Shown: piece by piece, positions 57,080-64,000 of the stretch
Numbering within the stretch: position 1 is the stretch's first letter
Layout of the letters: each line of letters opens with the position of its first letter
Source of the DNA: Psychromonas sp. 14N.309.X.WAT.B.A12
GTDB lineage: Bacteria; Pseudomonadota; Gammaproteobacteria; Enterobacterales; Psychromonadaceae
Assembly: GCF_030397575.1 (NCBI RefSeq)
Contig: NZ_JAPNXS010000006.1
Coordinates: forward strand, 1-64,000
Direction: 5' to 3'
Length of the DNA: 64,000 nt
The notes under the pieces: model-generated
The model's input: only the letters and a program-made list of their open reading frames with translations
Databases searched by the model: none
Told to the model about the DNA's origin: nothing
Program-made: the position numbers and the translations under genes

Positions 57080-57336
57080 ATAGTTTCTCAAAATAAGGGG
57101 GTAAATAGGATTATTCAATTAATGAGCCTAGTGTGTAACTCTCAATTAATCCACTTAAAGATAAAAAAATTACTTATATTGAGATAAAATATAAAAAAGA
57201 GAAAAAGTAAAAAAGTTCTATTAGATTTAATAGGTTAGATTAGTTAGTTTATTGAAAATCAAGGTGTCATAGGAAGGTAGTTTTATTTAAAAACGGTTGA
57301 ATAGTCGCCTCTTTATTGAGATCTATCTAGGAAAAA

Positions 57337-57365
57337 CAAAAAGAGCGTACAGGAAGCCCGCTCTT
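57337..57365 (-). terminator. terminator of the minus-strand phosphoribosyltransferase gene
   Basis: AGAGCG and CGCTCT pair around an 11-base loop; on the minus strand TTTTTGTTTTT follows. Located 25 bases after the stop codon. Confidence 0.75.
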
Positions 57366-57389
57366 CATTATAAATATTGCCAACGTTAC

Positions 57390-57965
57390 TTATTTTTCAG
57401 TAGGCAAAAAGTCTTTAATAATTTCATATAAACGTGGACGTTTAACTGCAATATCTTCAGCCGATAAGCCTTCTAAAGAATGAGGGTACTTTAACCAAGC
57501 ATCGGTTTCGTGTAGATAATAATCAGGTACTCTATTGGTTTGATTACGTGAAGGCTTAAAATAAGGTACTGCAACGCGCACATCTTCTGGCATATTTAAT
57601 CGTGTTTTACGTTGTAACTCTTGGATAATAGCCTCAATTGAACGCCCCGTATCATAAACATCATCGACTAATAATAAGCGATCATGATGTTCAAGGTTTT
57701 TAACCAGATAATTTAAACCATGCACTTTAACCTCTTTTTGCTGCTGGTCAATCGCCGCAGCATAAGAAGAAGTACGAATAGCAATATGGTCAGAATCAAT
57801 ACCGTGTACTGCTAAAAATTCTTGGACAGCAATCCCAATAGGTGCTCCACCACGCCATATGGCAACAATAAAGGTAGGTTTAAAACCACTATCCAATATT
57901 TGCCGAGCTAATGCATAAGAGTCTTCTAATAAATTCTGTGCGGTTAAATATTGTTTTTCTGCCAT
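57390..57965 (-). CDS. phosphoribosyltransferase family protein, canonical copy
   Basis: 191 residues from the ATG at 57965, which has GGAAG upstream. PRTase type I fold: the PRPP loop reads LLVDDVYDTGRS near 99-110, with the two Asp and TG of the family, and FIVAIWRGGAPIG near 33-45 is the pyrophosphate-binding turn. It resembles xanthine/hypoxanthine phosphoribosyltransferases in layout, but the base cannot be assigned. Divergent from a close paralogue with a shared 103-base promoter gap. Confidence 0.8.
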   Translation of the reverse strand: MAEKQYLTAQNLLEDSYALARQILDSGFKPTFIVAIWRGGAPIGIAVQEFLAVHGIDSDHIAIRTSSYAAAIDQQQKEVKVHGLNYLVKNLEHHDRLLLVDDVYDTGRSIEAIIQELQRKTRLNMPEDVRVAVPYFKPSRNQTNRVPDYYLHETDAWLKYPHSLEGLSAEDIAVKRPRLYEIIKDFLPTEK

Positions 57966-58068
57966 ATGACTTCCAAATCTAGTTAAAGATAATGCCACTA
58001 ATGATTGAATATAAAGTGACTTTATGTTCTAATTTTTTGATTAAATTCCTTTAAACATATCATAATAT

Positions 58069-58707
58069 ATGGGTGATTTCTTGGCTAAATACGACGAAAA
58101 AATATTTTTAGATGAAGACACCTTAATCGAGGAATCCTTCCAATTAGCAACACAAATTATTGCCAGTGACTTTAAACCAACGTTCATTGTGGGCTTATGG
58201 AGAGGCGGTAGTTCTGTGGGTATTTATGTACAAGAGTGTTTACAAACATTAGGTGTACATACTGATCATATATCAATCCGCACCTCTTACGGTGGTTTCG
58301 ATAGTTATCACCAGCAAGCAAAAGGAGATCACCCGATTCATGTTCATGGTCTTACCTACTTGGTTAAAAAGCTTAATGCTGAAGATAAACTACTGATAGT
58401 TGATGATATGTATCGCTCAGGAAAAAATGCAGATGCGGTTATCAATGAATTAAAAGCAAGGCTCAAGCGCAATATGCCTGAGGATGTACGTATTGCCACC
58501 GTATGGAAGAAAAAAACATTAGCTGAAGATGCCACTGGGCCTGATTATTTTATACACGCTACAGATGATTGGGTAGTGTTTCCCTATGAGCTTCAGGGGT
58601 TATCATTAGACGAGATAAAACAACATAAATCTTTTGCTTATACTTCTATCGTGCCAGAACTTTTCACTGAAAAATCGATTGGTCAAGTAAATAATACTAA
58701 CGCCTGA
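58069..58707 (+). CDS. phosphoribosyltransferase paralogue with altered PRPP loop
   Basis: 212 residues, the same fold as the minus-strand neighbour: FIVGLWRGGSSVGIYVQECL matches FIVAIWRGGAPIGIAVQEFL, and LTYLVKKL matches LNYLVKNL. The PRPP loop is changed from VDDVYDTGRS to VDDMYRSGKN, losing the usual Thr and the final Ser/Thr. The ATG at 58069 has no good ribosome site; a TTG at 58081 is an alternative. Function may have shifted from catalysis to binding or regulation. A terminator follows. Confidence 0.7.
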   Translation: MGDFLAKYDEKIFLDEDTLIEESFQLATQIIASDFKPTFIVGLWRGGSSVGIYVQECLQTLGVHTDHISIRTSYGGFDSYHQQAKGDHPIHVHGLTYLVKKLNAEDKLLIVDDMYRSGKNADAVINELKARLKRNMPEDVRIATVWKKKTLAEDATGPDYFIHATDDWVVFPYELQGLSLDEIKQHKSFAYTSIVPELFTEKSIGQVNNTNA

Positions 58708-58725
58708 GTCGATAAGCTAGTTAAT

Positions 58726-58757
58726 GTGGTTAGTACCTTTAACCACTTAGTTATTTT
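58726..58757 (+). terminator. terminator of the plus-strand phosphoribosyltransferase gene
   Basis: GTGGTTA and TAACCAC form a 7-bp stem with a 7-base loop, followed by TTAGTTATTTTT. Confidence 0.6.
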
Positions 58758-58764
58758 TCTCGTT

Positions 58765-59718
58765 TTATTCCTTATGCTTAAATTTATACATGGCTTTATC
58801 TGCATCAGATAATAGAGCTTGTATATCTCGATGTTTTTCTACCTCATACTCAGTAATACCAAATGAAAAACAAACATCTAAGTCTACATTATTATTATCA
58901 AGTTCAACCTTTAAAGACATTGCTAAAGTTGACATTAACTGCTCAGCATTATCCGCATCAGTATTACTAAATAGCACCACAAATTCATCGCCTCCTAAAC
59001 GTCCAATCACATCTGAAGAACGAAATGTATCCCCGAGTAACTTTGCAAAAATATTTATTACTTGATCACCAACTGCGTGTCCAAAATTGTCATTAATGGC
59101 TTTAAAACGATCTAAATCAAGATAAGCTAAAGACGCTGGGAGTTCGTTTCTATTGCATAGGTTTAGAGAGTTTTGTGCTAAAGAAAGAAAACCACGGCGA
59201 TTCAATAATCCAGTTAAGTCATCATGAGTCGCCATTTGCATAGCAGATAACTCTAACTCAACTGTTTTCGCTAAATCTTTTAAAATATCACAATCTTCTT
59301 TGCTGAATTCACGTGCTTGATGATCGGCAATACACATTGTTCCTAATCTGAACCCATTGATCGCTAAAGGACAACCAGCATAAAACTCTACTTTAGGTTC
59401 ATCAACGACTAACGGGCTATCATAAAAACGCAAATCTTCACTTGCAGCTGGAATAACGAATACATCATCACCTAAAATCGCATGACCACAAAAAGAAGTT
59501 TCGCGCGGACTTTCATTAACGTCAAGTCCAATACATGACTTAAACCATTGACGGTTTTCATCTATTAGGCTCACTAAAGCAATCGGTACATCAAACAAAC
59601 GTTTAGCAAGTCGAGTAATGCGATCAAAACGCTCTTCTGCCAATGTGTCTAATACTTCCAAAGACCTAAGCATGGCCAAACGTTGTTTTTCATTACTCGG
59701 AATATCTGGTTTATTCAT
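58765..59718 (-). CDS. diguanylate cyclase with GAF sensor domain
   Basis: 317 residues from the ATG at 59718 with TTAGGATT upstream; a longer frame begins at 59742. N-terminal GAF domain about 20-150 (RLFDVPIALVSLIDENRQWF; SPRETSFCGHAIL, a stretch typical of this GAF-GGDEF group). The GGDEF domain is about 155-317, with active site RLGGDEFVVLF, and an RSSD inhibitory site lies a few residues before it, so product feedback is expected. It makes cyclic di-GMP in the cytoplasm. Monocistronic. Opposes the HD-GYP protein encoded earlier in the window, in general terms. Confidence 0.9.
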   Translation of the reverse strand: MNKPDIPSNEKQRLAMLRSLEVLDTLAEERFDRITRLAKRLFDVPIALVSLIDENRQWFKSCIGLDVNESPRETSFCGHAILGDDVFVIPAASEDLRFYDSPLVVDEPKVEFYAGCPLAINGFRLGTMCIADHQAREFSKEDCDILKDLAKTVELELSAMQMATHDDLTGLLNRRGFLSLAQNSLNLCNRNELPASLAYLDLDRFKAINDNFGHAVGDQVINIFAKLLGDTFRSSDVIGRLGGDEFVVLFSNTDADNAEQLMSTLAMSLKVELDNNNVDLDVCFSFGITEYEVEKHRDIQALLSDADKAMYKFKHKE

Positions 59719-60138
59719 AAATAATCCTAAATAAAAAATCAAGCCCTTAGACTATAGCAACTTAAACACTGAAATTAATACTTAAGTGTTAATTTTGATA
59801 TATTGAAACAATAACATCCAGTATTGATTTTATCCATAATACTTAAAAATAACTTAGTTTAAGATAGAGATTTCAAGCTTATTAAAGTAACTCGGCAAAG
59901 TAAACTATTTGAAACTTACCGAGCATTCAATTAAGTTATTTTTCTCTAAACAACAATTAGTTGTAATCAATTTCTCACCTTATACAATGCCTGAATAATG
60001 TATATTAATACCAGTGAAAGATTACCTGTGTTGTTGATTACCTGTCCGAGATAACTAAAAGATATCTCACCTGATTCGCTAGTTATCTAGCAAACAATAT
60101 ATTACAAATAAATCTAATGTTTCTTAAGGAACCTATTA
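59719..60138. other. gap with structured leader before the thioesterase gene
   Basis: No gene seen. A hairpin at 59891-59923 (CTCGG...CCGAG) may end transcription. Nearer the thioesterase gene, GAGATA (60048-60053) can pair with TATCTC (60063-60068), or GATAACTA (60050-60057) with TAGTTATC (60080-60087); the two pairings share bases and exclude each other. ATTACCTGT occurs twice just before (from 60021 and 60037). RBS AAGGAA lies 7-12 bases before the start codon. Confidence 0.45.
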
Positions 60139-60522
60139 ATGAAAGAGATCTACTTCCCTTTTTTAGAGCACACTGGCGCTAAACTTAAAGATTTTACGCA
60201 TGGCCAAGCAAACGTTGAATTATATGTTGAGCCTTATCACCTTCAGCATAAAGGGTTTGTTCATGGGGGAGTTATTTCTACATTAATGGACAATACGGGA
60301 TGGTATGCAGCTGTTTCCAACTTAGATGCAGGCTTTACCGCAGTTACCATGGAAATTAAAATTAACTACTTAAAGCCTGCATTAGGAAAGTATTTATTAG
60401 CATCGGCAAGTGTTAAGCGACAAGGCAGAACAACCACATTTGTGACCATTGAATTATTCGATGAAAAAGAAGTGTTAGTTGCCTATGCCACTGGAACTTA
60501 TGCTGTTATCGCAGACACTTAG
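60139..60522 (+). CDS. PaaI-family hotdog thioesterase
   Basis: 127 residues, a single hotdog domain. The family signature HGGVISTLMDNTGWYAAVS (about 41-59) has the Gly-Gly before the helix and the catalytic acid Asp. INYLKPALGKYLLASASVKR is the long central strand pair. It hydrolyses acyl-CoA or a related aromatic thioester in the cytoplasm, probably as a dimer or tetramer; the substrate is unknown. Monocistronic, possibly with a structured leader. Confidence 0.85.
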   Translation: MKEIYFPFLEHTGAKLKDFTHGQANVELYVEPYHLQHKGFVHGGVISTLMDNTGWYAAVSNLDAGFTAVTMEIKINYLKPALGKYLLASASVKRQGRTTTFVTIELFDEKEVLVAYATGTYAVIADT

Positions 60523-60597
60523 TAATACTGTTCGTTAGAGATTGAAATATCTGTGACAATGAACTATCAAATATGCTCATTGTCATTGCTATGTCAT

Positions 60598-61050
60598 TTA
60601 TTTAAAACGAATCATTACGTCCATTTTTGTTGACATAGAAGCACTTAAAATTTGTTTGTGTTGAGGTGCTAGTACGATAATACCGTTATGTTTAGCTATC
60701 TGCTTAAATAGATTGTTTAAATCAAAGCCGTTATCACGCTCATGCGATGCTTTCACAGCAGTTTTTTTATCGAATAAACGATCTGCCTTTTCAAAAATTA
60801 ATATATCTCGCGTATCACGTGCTTGAGAAAATAGCGCAGCAACCTCTTCTTCAGATGCTTTTTGTTCAATGACATTATTACTTTGTATGCCACTATTCGT
60901 TTCAGAGGTTAGTGCTTTGTTAAAATCAGAAAGTTGAGATTCATCTCCACCATTAAAGGTAATTAAAAAACGCGTTTTATGCAGTGCAATTTGCGGCAAA
61001 TTACTTAAAAAACGGAAGTAGCTTTTACTTTGGTAATCAACAATTAACAT
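60598..61050 (-). CDS. degenerate AAA+ domain protein, no Walker A
   Basis: 150 residues. The second half follows the AAA+ core: DILIFEKADRLFDKKTAVK lines up with the common ILFFDEADALFGKRTEVK, ASHERDNGFDLNNLF with DSHDRYANIEVNYLL, and GIIVLAPQHKQ with GIVILATNLKK (sensor 1). The Walker B acids DE have become EK, and no Walker A is present; the N-terminal 60 residues (RFLITFNGGDESQLSDFNKA) are short and divergent. It therefore cannot be an active ATPase. RBS AGGAAT makes it look translated. Its function is unknown; a regulatory or structural relic is possible. Confidence 0.65.
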   Translation of the reverse strand: MLIVDYQSKSYFRFLSNLPQIALHKTRFLITFNGGDESQLSDFNKALTSETNSGIQSNNVIEQKASEEEVAALFSQARDTRDILIFEKADRLFDKKTAVKASHERDNGFDLNNLFKQIAKHNGIIVLAPQHKQILSASMSTKMDVMIRFK

Positions 61051-61321
61051 GTTATTCCTATTAAAGATTTATAAGGTTACTTCAATCATATGCTTTGAAA
61101 TAACTTGTATTCAACAGAATCATCACGATCACTTGCTGAGTATTATGGATAAAAATAGGCAAGATCTTACCTGAAGCGAAGCTAATAAGACATGTAAAAT
61201 TTAATCTCAACAAGTATCTATTTTATTACCTAAAAATAAATCAATAAAAAGTATGAAGATCATACGATTAACTATGCCTATCTGCTATTATCCTGGTTCT
61301 TTTTTATTACCTGAGCTTACT

Positions 61322-62518
61322 ATGTCATTGCCCATGCCCACACGTTCTCGTTTTGCCACTTCTATTTTAGTTTTAGGTATATTGCTAATAGCTGCTAACT
61401 TACGTGGTCCAGTCACCAGTATTGGCCCAGTATTAGATCAAATCATTATATATTTTGGACTTAACTCTTCACAGGCTGGAATGTTAACAACCTTACCACT
61501 AGTAGCCTTTGCCCTTGCCTCTCCGGTTGCCGCTAATTTAGCCAAGAAGCAAGGCTTAGAAATATCACTATTTATTGCCTTAATATTGATTGGTATAGGC
61601 TTAAGCTCTCGCCTTATTGACTCTGTATTTATCCTTTATATTGGTACTGCGATTATTGGTGTCGGTATTGCGATTGGTAATGTGTTGTTGCCGAGTTTAA
61701 TTAAACGTGACTTCCCACATAAAGTTGCATTGATGACCTCTGCCTATGTACTGGCCATGGGTATATTTGCAGGGAGTTATTCAGCGTTAATTATTCCATT
61801 AGCTACTTTTAAAAATATCGGTTGGGCTGTTGCCTTATCTTGTTATGGCGTCATGACTTTAGCAAGTATAATTGTCTGGTTGCCACAATTAAAACTACAT
61901 ACAAAACCGACCAAAGATATTTTAGCGTCCGCGCCAAATAGTAAAATATGGCATCATGCCTTAGCTTGGCAAATCACTTTATGCTTAGGCCTAAATTCAT
62001 TTTTTACTTACATCATTATCGCCTGGTTGCCAAACATCCTAATGGATGGCGGCTATTCAGCACAACAAGCAGGTGTTTTACATGGGACCTTCCAATTAGC
62101 AACGGCAACGCCCGGACTTGTTTTGATCCCCTTACTAGCAAAGCTAAAAGATCAACGTATTTTAGCTATCTCTTTAGCGCTGATTGGTTTTATCTGCTTC
62201 TTAGGTTTATTGTATTTACCAAGTGCGGCATTAATTTGGTCTATTTTTATAGGCTTTTCTTCTGGAGCTATATTTATTCTTGGATTGTCCTATATTAGTT
62301 ATCGCACAAATCACTCGCAGCAGGCAGCATCTCTATCTGGCATGGCACAATGTGTAGGTTATAGCTTAGCTGCGATAGGGCCAATGTTCACAGGTATGCT
62401 ACACGCTTATTTTGAAAACTGGACAACAACTATTTGGTTATGCGCTATTACGTGCCTTTTATCGGGTGTGTTTGGCTATCTAGGGGGACGTGATATTAAA
62501 CTGGATAAAGATGTCTAA
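61322..62518 (+). CDS. MFS transporter of the CynX/NimT family
   Basis: 398 residues from the ATG at 61322 (start uncertain; a frame open from 61253 would add 23 residues that do not look like the family). About 12 membrane segments. The N terminus VLGILLIAANLRGPVTSIGP is the CynX-family signature. Members include cyanate and nitroimidazole-related transporters; the substrate here is unknown. Convergent with the Nudix gene; a hairpin follows the stop codon. Confidence 0.82.
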   Translation: MSLPMPTRSRFATSILVLGILLIAANLRGPVTSIGPVLDQIIIYFGLNSSQAGMLTTLPLVAFALASPVAANLAKKQGLEISLFIALILIGIGLSSRLIDSVFILYIGTAIIGVGIAIGNVLLPSLIKRDFPHKVALMTSAYVLAMGIFAGSYSALIIPLATFKNIGWAVALSCYGVMTLASIIVWLPQLKLHTKPTKDILASAPNSKIWHHALAWQITLCLGLNSFFTYIIIAWLPNILMDGGYSAQQAGVLHGTFQLATATPGLVLIPLLAKLKDQRILAISLALIGFICFLGLLYLPSAALIWSIFIGFSSGAIFILGLSYISYRTNHSQQAASLSGMAQCVGYSLAAIGPMFTGMLHAYFENWTTTIWLCAITCLLSGVFGYLGGRDIKLDKDV

Positions 62519-62524
62519 TGACGT

Positions 62525-62545
62525 GACAGGTAATGGCTACCTGTC
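62525..62545. terminator. hairpin between the cynX-like and Nudix genes
   Basis: GACAGGTA and TACCTGTC form an 8-bp stem with a 5-base loop and no T tract. A second possible stem GGGTTA/TAACCC followed by TTTCTTTTT (from about 62565) overlaps the Nudix stop codon. Either could end the plus-strand transcript. Confidence 0.45.
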
Positions 62546-62578
62546 GCTTACTTAAAATCAATTCAAGGGTTATAACAA

Positions 62579-62977
62579 TTATATTAACCCTTTCTTTTTA
62601 AGCCATTCTAATACCTGAATCGCCCCTTCTGAACAAAGTGCTTTATCCTGATAAGTTAACCATTTAATTTCGGCTATTTCTGCACTAGCCTTTAATTCCC
62701 CTGCGAACTTCGCAAAGTAACAAGTAAGTTTAACGGTAGCAGGCTCTCGTTGACCATCTGCCACTGCACTAAATGTACCTGCGTAATCAATGCTATTGCT
62801 AATCAGGTTAACCGATAACTCTTCGTTTACCTCACGGCTTAAAGCTTGCTGATCAGACTCCCCTGATTCACGCTTTCCACCGGGTAAATAAAACAAAGAT
62901 TTGTTATGTGATCGAGCAACTAATAACTTACCGTCATGTACCAATAACCAAGCTAATTTATCTATTTCTTTTGACAC
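62579..62977 (-). CDS. Nudix hydrolase
   Basis: 132 residues, one Nudix domain. The box reads GGKRESGESDQQALSREVNEE (the G-x5-E-x7-RE-x2-EE pattern is complete) near 31-51, so it should be active. VNKLAW-like start (DKLAWLLVHDGKLLVARS) and the short C terminus with EVLEWLKKKG fit small nucleotide or pyrophosphate hydrolases. The substrate is unknown. It is followed on the same strand by no gene; the LysE gene lies 31 bases before its start. Confidence 0.85.
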   Translation of the reverse strand: MSKEIDKLAWLLVHDGKLLVARSHNKSLFYLPGGKRESGESDQQALSREVNEELSVNLISNSIDYAGTFSAVADGQREPATVKLTCYFAKFAGELKASAEIAEIKWLTYQDKALCSEGAIQVLEWLKKKGLI

Positions 62978-63008
62978 ATTTTTCCTTAACTAACATAAAT
63001 AAGATTTA

Positions 63009-63653
63009 TCACTTTCTGCCTAATAATGCTGAAATAGCCAACATGCTGCCTAAACTAATAAATACACTGCCTAAAATACGATTTATCCAACGCATTGGAC
63101 GAGGGTTAGTAAACAACGGTGCCATTTTTGCACCTAAACCGGTATAAATAGACATAAACAAGTATTCGAGACAAAACCAAGTACTGGCTAAAATAATGTA
63201 CTGCGGCAATTGAGGTGCTTCTGAGCTCATGAAACTAGGGAACAAAGCAATAAAAAATAACAGATCTTTAGGGTTACTGATCCCAACCATAAAACTTTTT
63301 TTAAATAACTTATGGGCGGCGTAAGTTGCTAAAACAGGTGTATTCATCTGGGTCTCAGGTAGTTTAATCGCACCTTCCCGCCACGCACTCCAACCTAAAT
63401 AAACAAGGTAGATTGCACCAAGTAATTTAATCACTAAAAATAAGGTCTCAGAAGCGGCCAACACCGCACCTAACCCTATAGCAGAGATAGTCATCAAAAT
63501 TAACGCTGATAATGCGCCACCTAAAATGGTTGGAATCGCTTTTTTATAACCAAATTTAACACCGTCTGAAATACACAAAATAGCAGAGGGACCGGGACTA
63601 AATAGCAATAAACTGATTACACTGATATAAACTAACCAAACATTTAATTCCAT
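63009..63653 (-). CDS. LysE/RhtB-family amino-acid exporter
   Basis: 214 residues with about six membrane segments. The family opening FSPGPSAILCISDGVKFGYK (about 18-37) and the GAIYLVYLGWSAWREG element near 90-105 are clear. It exports an amino acid or related compound by proton exchange. The substrate is unknown. The Nudix gene follows after 31 bases on the same strand and may be cotranscribed. Confidence 0.87.
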   Translation of the reverse strand: MELNVWLVYISVISLLLFSPGPSAILCISDGVKFGYKKAIPTILGGALSALILMTISAIGLGAVLAASETLFLVIKLLGAIYLVYLGWSAWREGAIKLPETQMNTPVLATYAAHKLFKKSFMVGISNPKDLLFFIALFPSFMSSEAPQLPQYIILASTWFCLEYLFMSIYTGLGAKMAPLFTNPRPMRWINRILGSVFISLGSMLAISALLGRK

Positions 63654-63698
63654 TTTATTAACTCTTATTAACGACTAAGTCCCTTAATTACCTAACAG

Positions 63699-63731
63699 TT
63701 TCAGGTAAACATTAATACTGTTTACCTGAAA
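63699..63731 (-). terminator. hairpin after the redoxin gene
   Basis: TTTCAGGTAAAC and GTTTACCTGAAA form a 12-bp perfect stem with a 9-base loop, 9 bases after the redoxin stop codon. There is no long T tract, so the strength is uncertain. Confidence 0.6.
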
Positions 63732-63740
63732 GCTAATGGT

Positions 63741-64000
63741 TTATTGGTAAGTCCCGCGGATAGGATAATCATTTTCCGGTGATTTAATAAACTCTAAGCC
63801 TGCCGCTAATGTGCCTATTTCAGGACGCGCCAATGGGCCATTAGAAATATCAATGACTTGTACCTGCCCTTTTTCATTAATAACGAACATGCCAGGTTCT
63901 GCAAATTGATGGTCGGTCTCTTTCTCTGAACGAGGGTTAGAAATATATAAACCTAACGACTGCATCTGCTCTATAGTTAAACCGTAATAAACAGGAAAAG
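63741..64000 (-). CDS. peroxiredoxin-like/redoxin protein, C-terminal part only
   Basis: The reading frame is open to the window edge; the ATG at 63965 is internal, since the codons before it (FPVYYGLTIEQ) continue the protein. At least 86 residues are visible. GMFVINEKGQVQVIDISNGP and ARPEIGTLAAGLEFIK are typical of the C-terminal half of AhpC/TSA-type redoxin proteins of unknown detail. The part that would carry the active cysteine lies outside the window. Confidence 0.65.
   Translation of the reverse strand, partial: FPVYYGLTIEQMQSLGLYISNPRSEKETDHQFAEPGMFVINEKGQVQVIDISNGPLARPEIGTLAAGLEFIKSPENDYPIRGTYQ

Overview
The window looks like chromosomal DNA of an AT-rich, cold-water marine gammaproteobacterium, most like Psychromonas or a relative near the Vibrio/Shewanella groups. 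The hints are low GC content, a Vibrio-type vct catechol-siderophore locus, a PL7 alginate lyase, TRAP, BCCT and ProXWV transporters, GlyGly-CTERM surface sorting, and several methyl-accepting chemotaxis and c-di-GMP proteins. The genus is inference. No phage, transposase or CRISPR was seen.

Layout. 1-1058: the 3' end of an initiator tRNA followed by a decaying array of tRNA-fMet-like fragments, partly arranged as a 389-bp direct repeat. 1059-8148: Fur-type iron locus (vctPDGC, vctR, vctA, DUF2218). 8284-10498: LysR regulator divergent from an MFS exporter. 10546-10928: zinc-independent ribosomal proteins L36 (rpmJ2, short and easily missed) and L31 (rpmE2) behind a Zur-like palindrome. 11130-20966 (minus): guanidine degradation operon: ABC importer, two DUF1989 carboxyguanidine deiminase subunits, a biotin carboxylase of the urea/guanidine carboxylase family and allophanate hydrolase. 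It has a guanidine-I (ykkC) riboswitch at its head and a guanidine-II (mini-ykkC) riboswitch inside it, directly before the carboxylase gene.

21377-26015: a complete DSF (diffusible signal factor) quorum-sensing set: RpfG-type HD-GYP regulator, RpfC-type hybrid kinase and, convergent, RpfF-type DSF synthase. 26420-30951: MacAB-TolC-type efflux. 31027-34314: ProXWV betaine importer. 34584-38220: ModF-like double ABC protein, small P-loop protein, chemoreceptor. 38510-42820: TRAP transporter divergent from an alginate lyase. 43304-44884: BCCT transporter. 44988-54875 (minus): an extracellular-DNA scavenging island: two paralogous porins, a surface endonuclease with two repeated binding domains, an ExeM/Xds-type exonuclease with a GlyGly-CTERM tail, and a UshA-type 5'-nucleotidase. 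55454-64000: a second chemoreceptor, two divergent paralogous phosphoribosyltransferases, a GAF-GGDEF cyclase, a thioesterase, a degenerate AAA+ remnant, a CynX-type MFS protein, a Nudix hydrolase, a LysE exporter and the end of a redoxin gene cut by the window edge.

The two strongest observations are the tandem use of two different guanidine riboswitch classes in one operon (the second with a visible Shine-Dalgarno switch), and the complete RpfF/RpfC/RpfG system outside its well-studied plant-pathogen hosts. Both rest on sequence motifs read by eye; no alignment or folding program was run.
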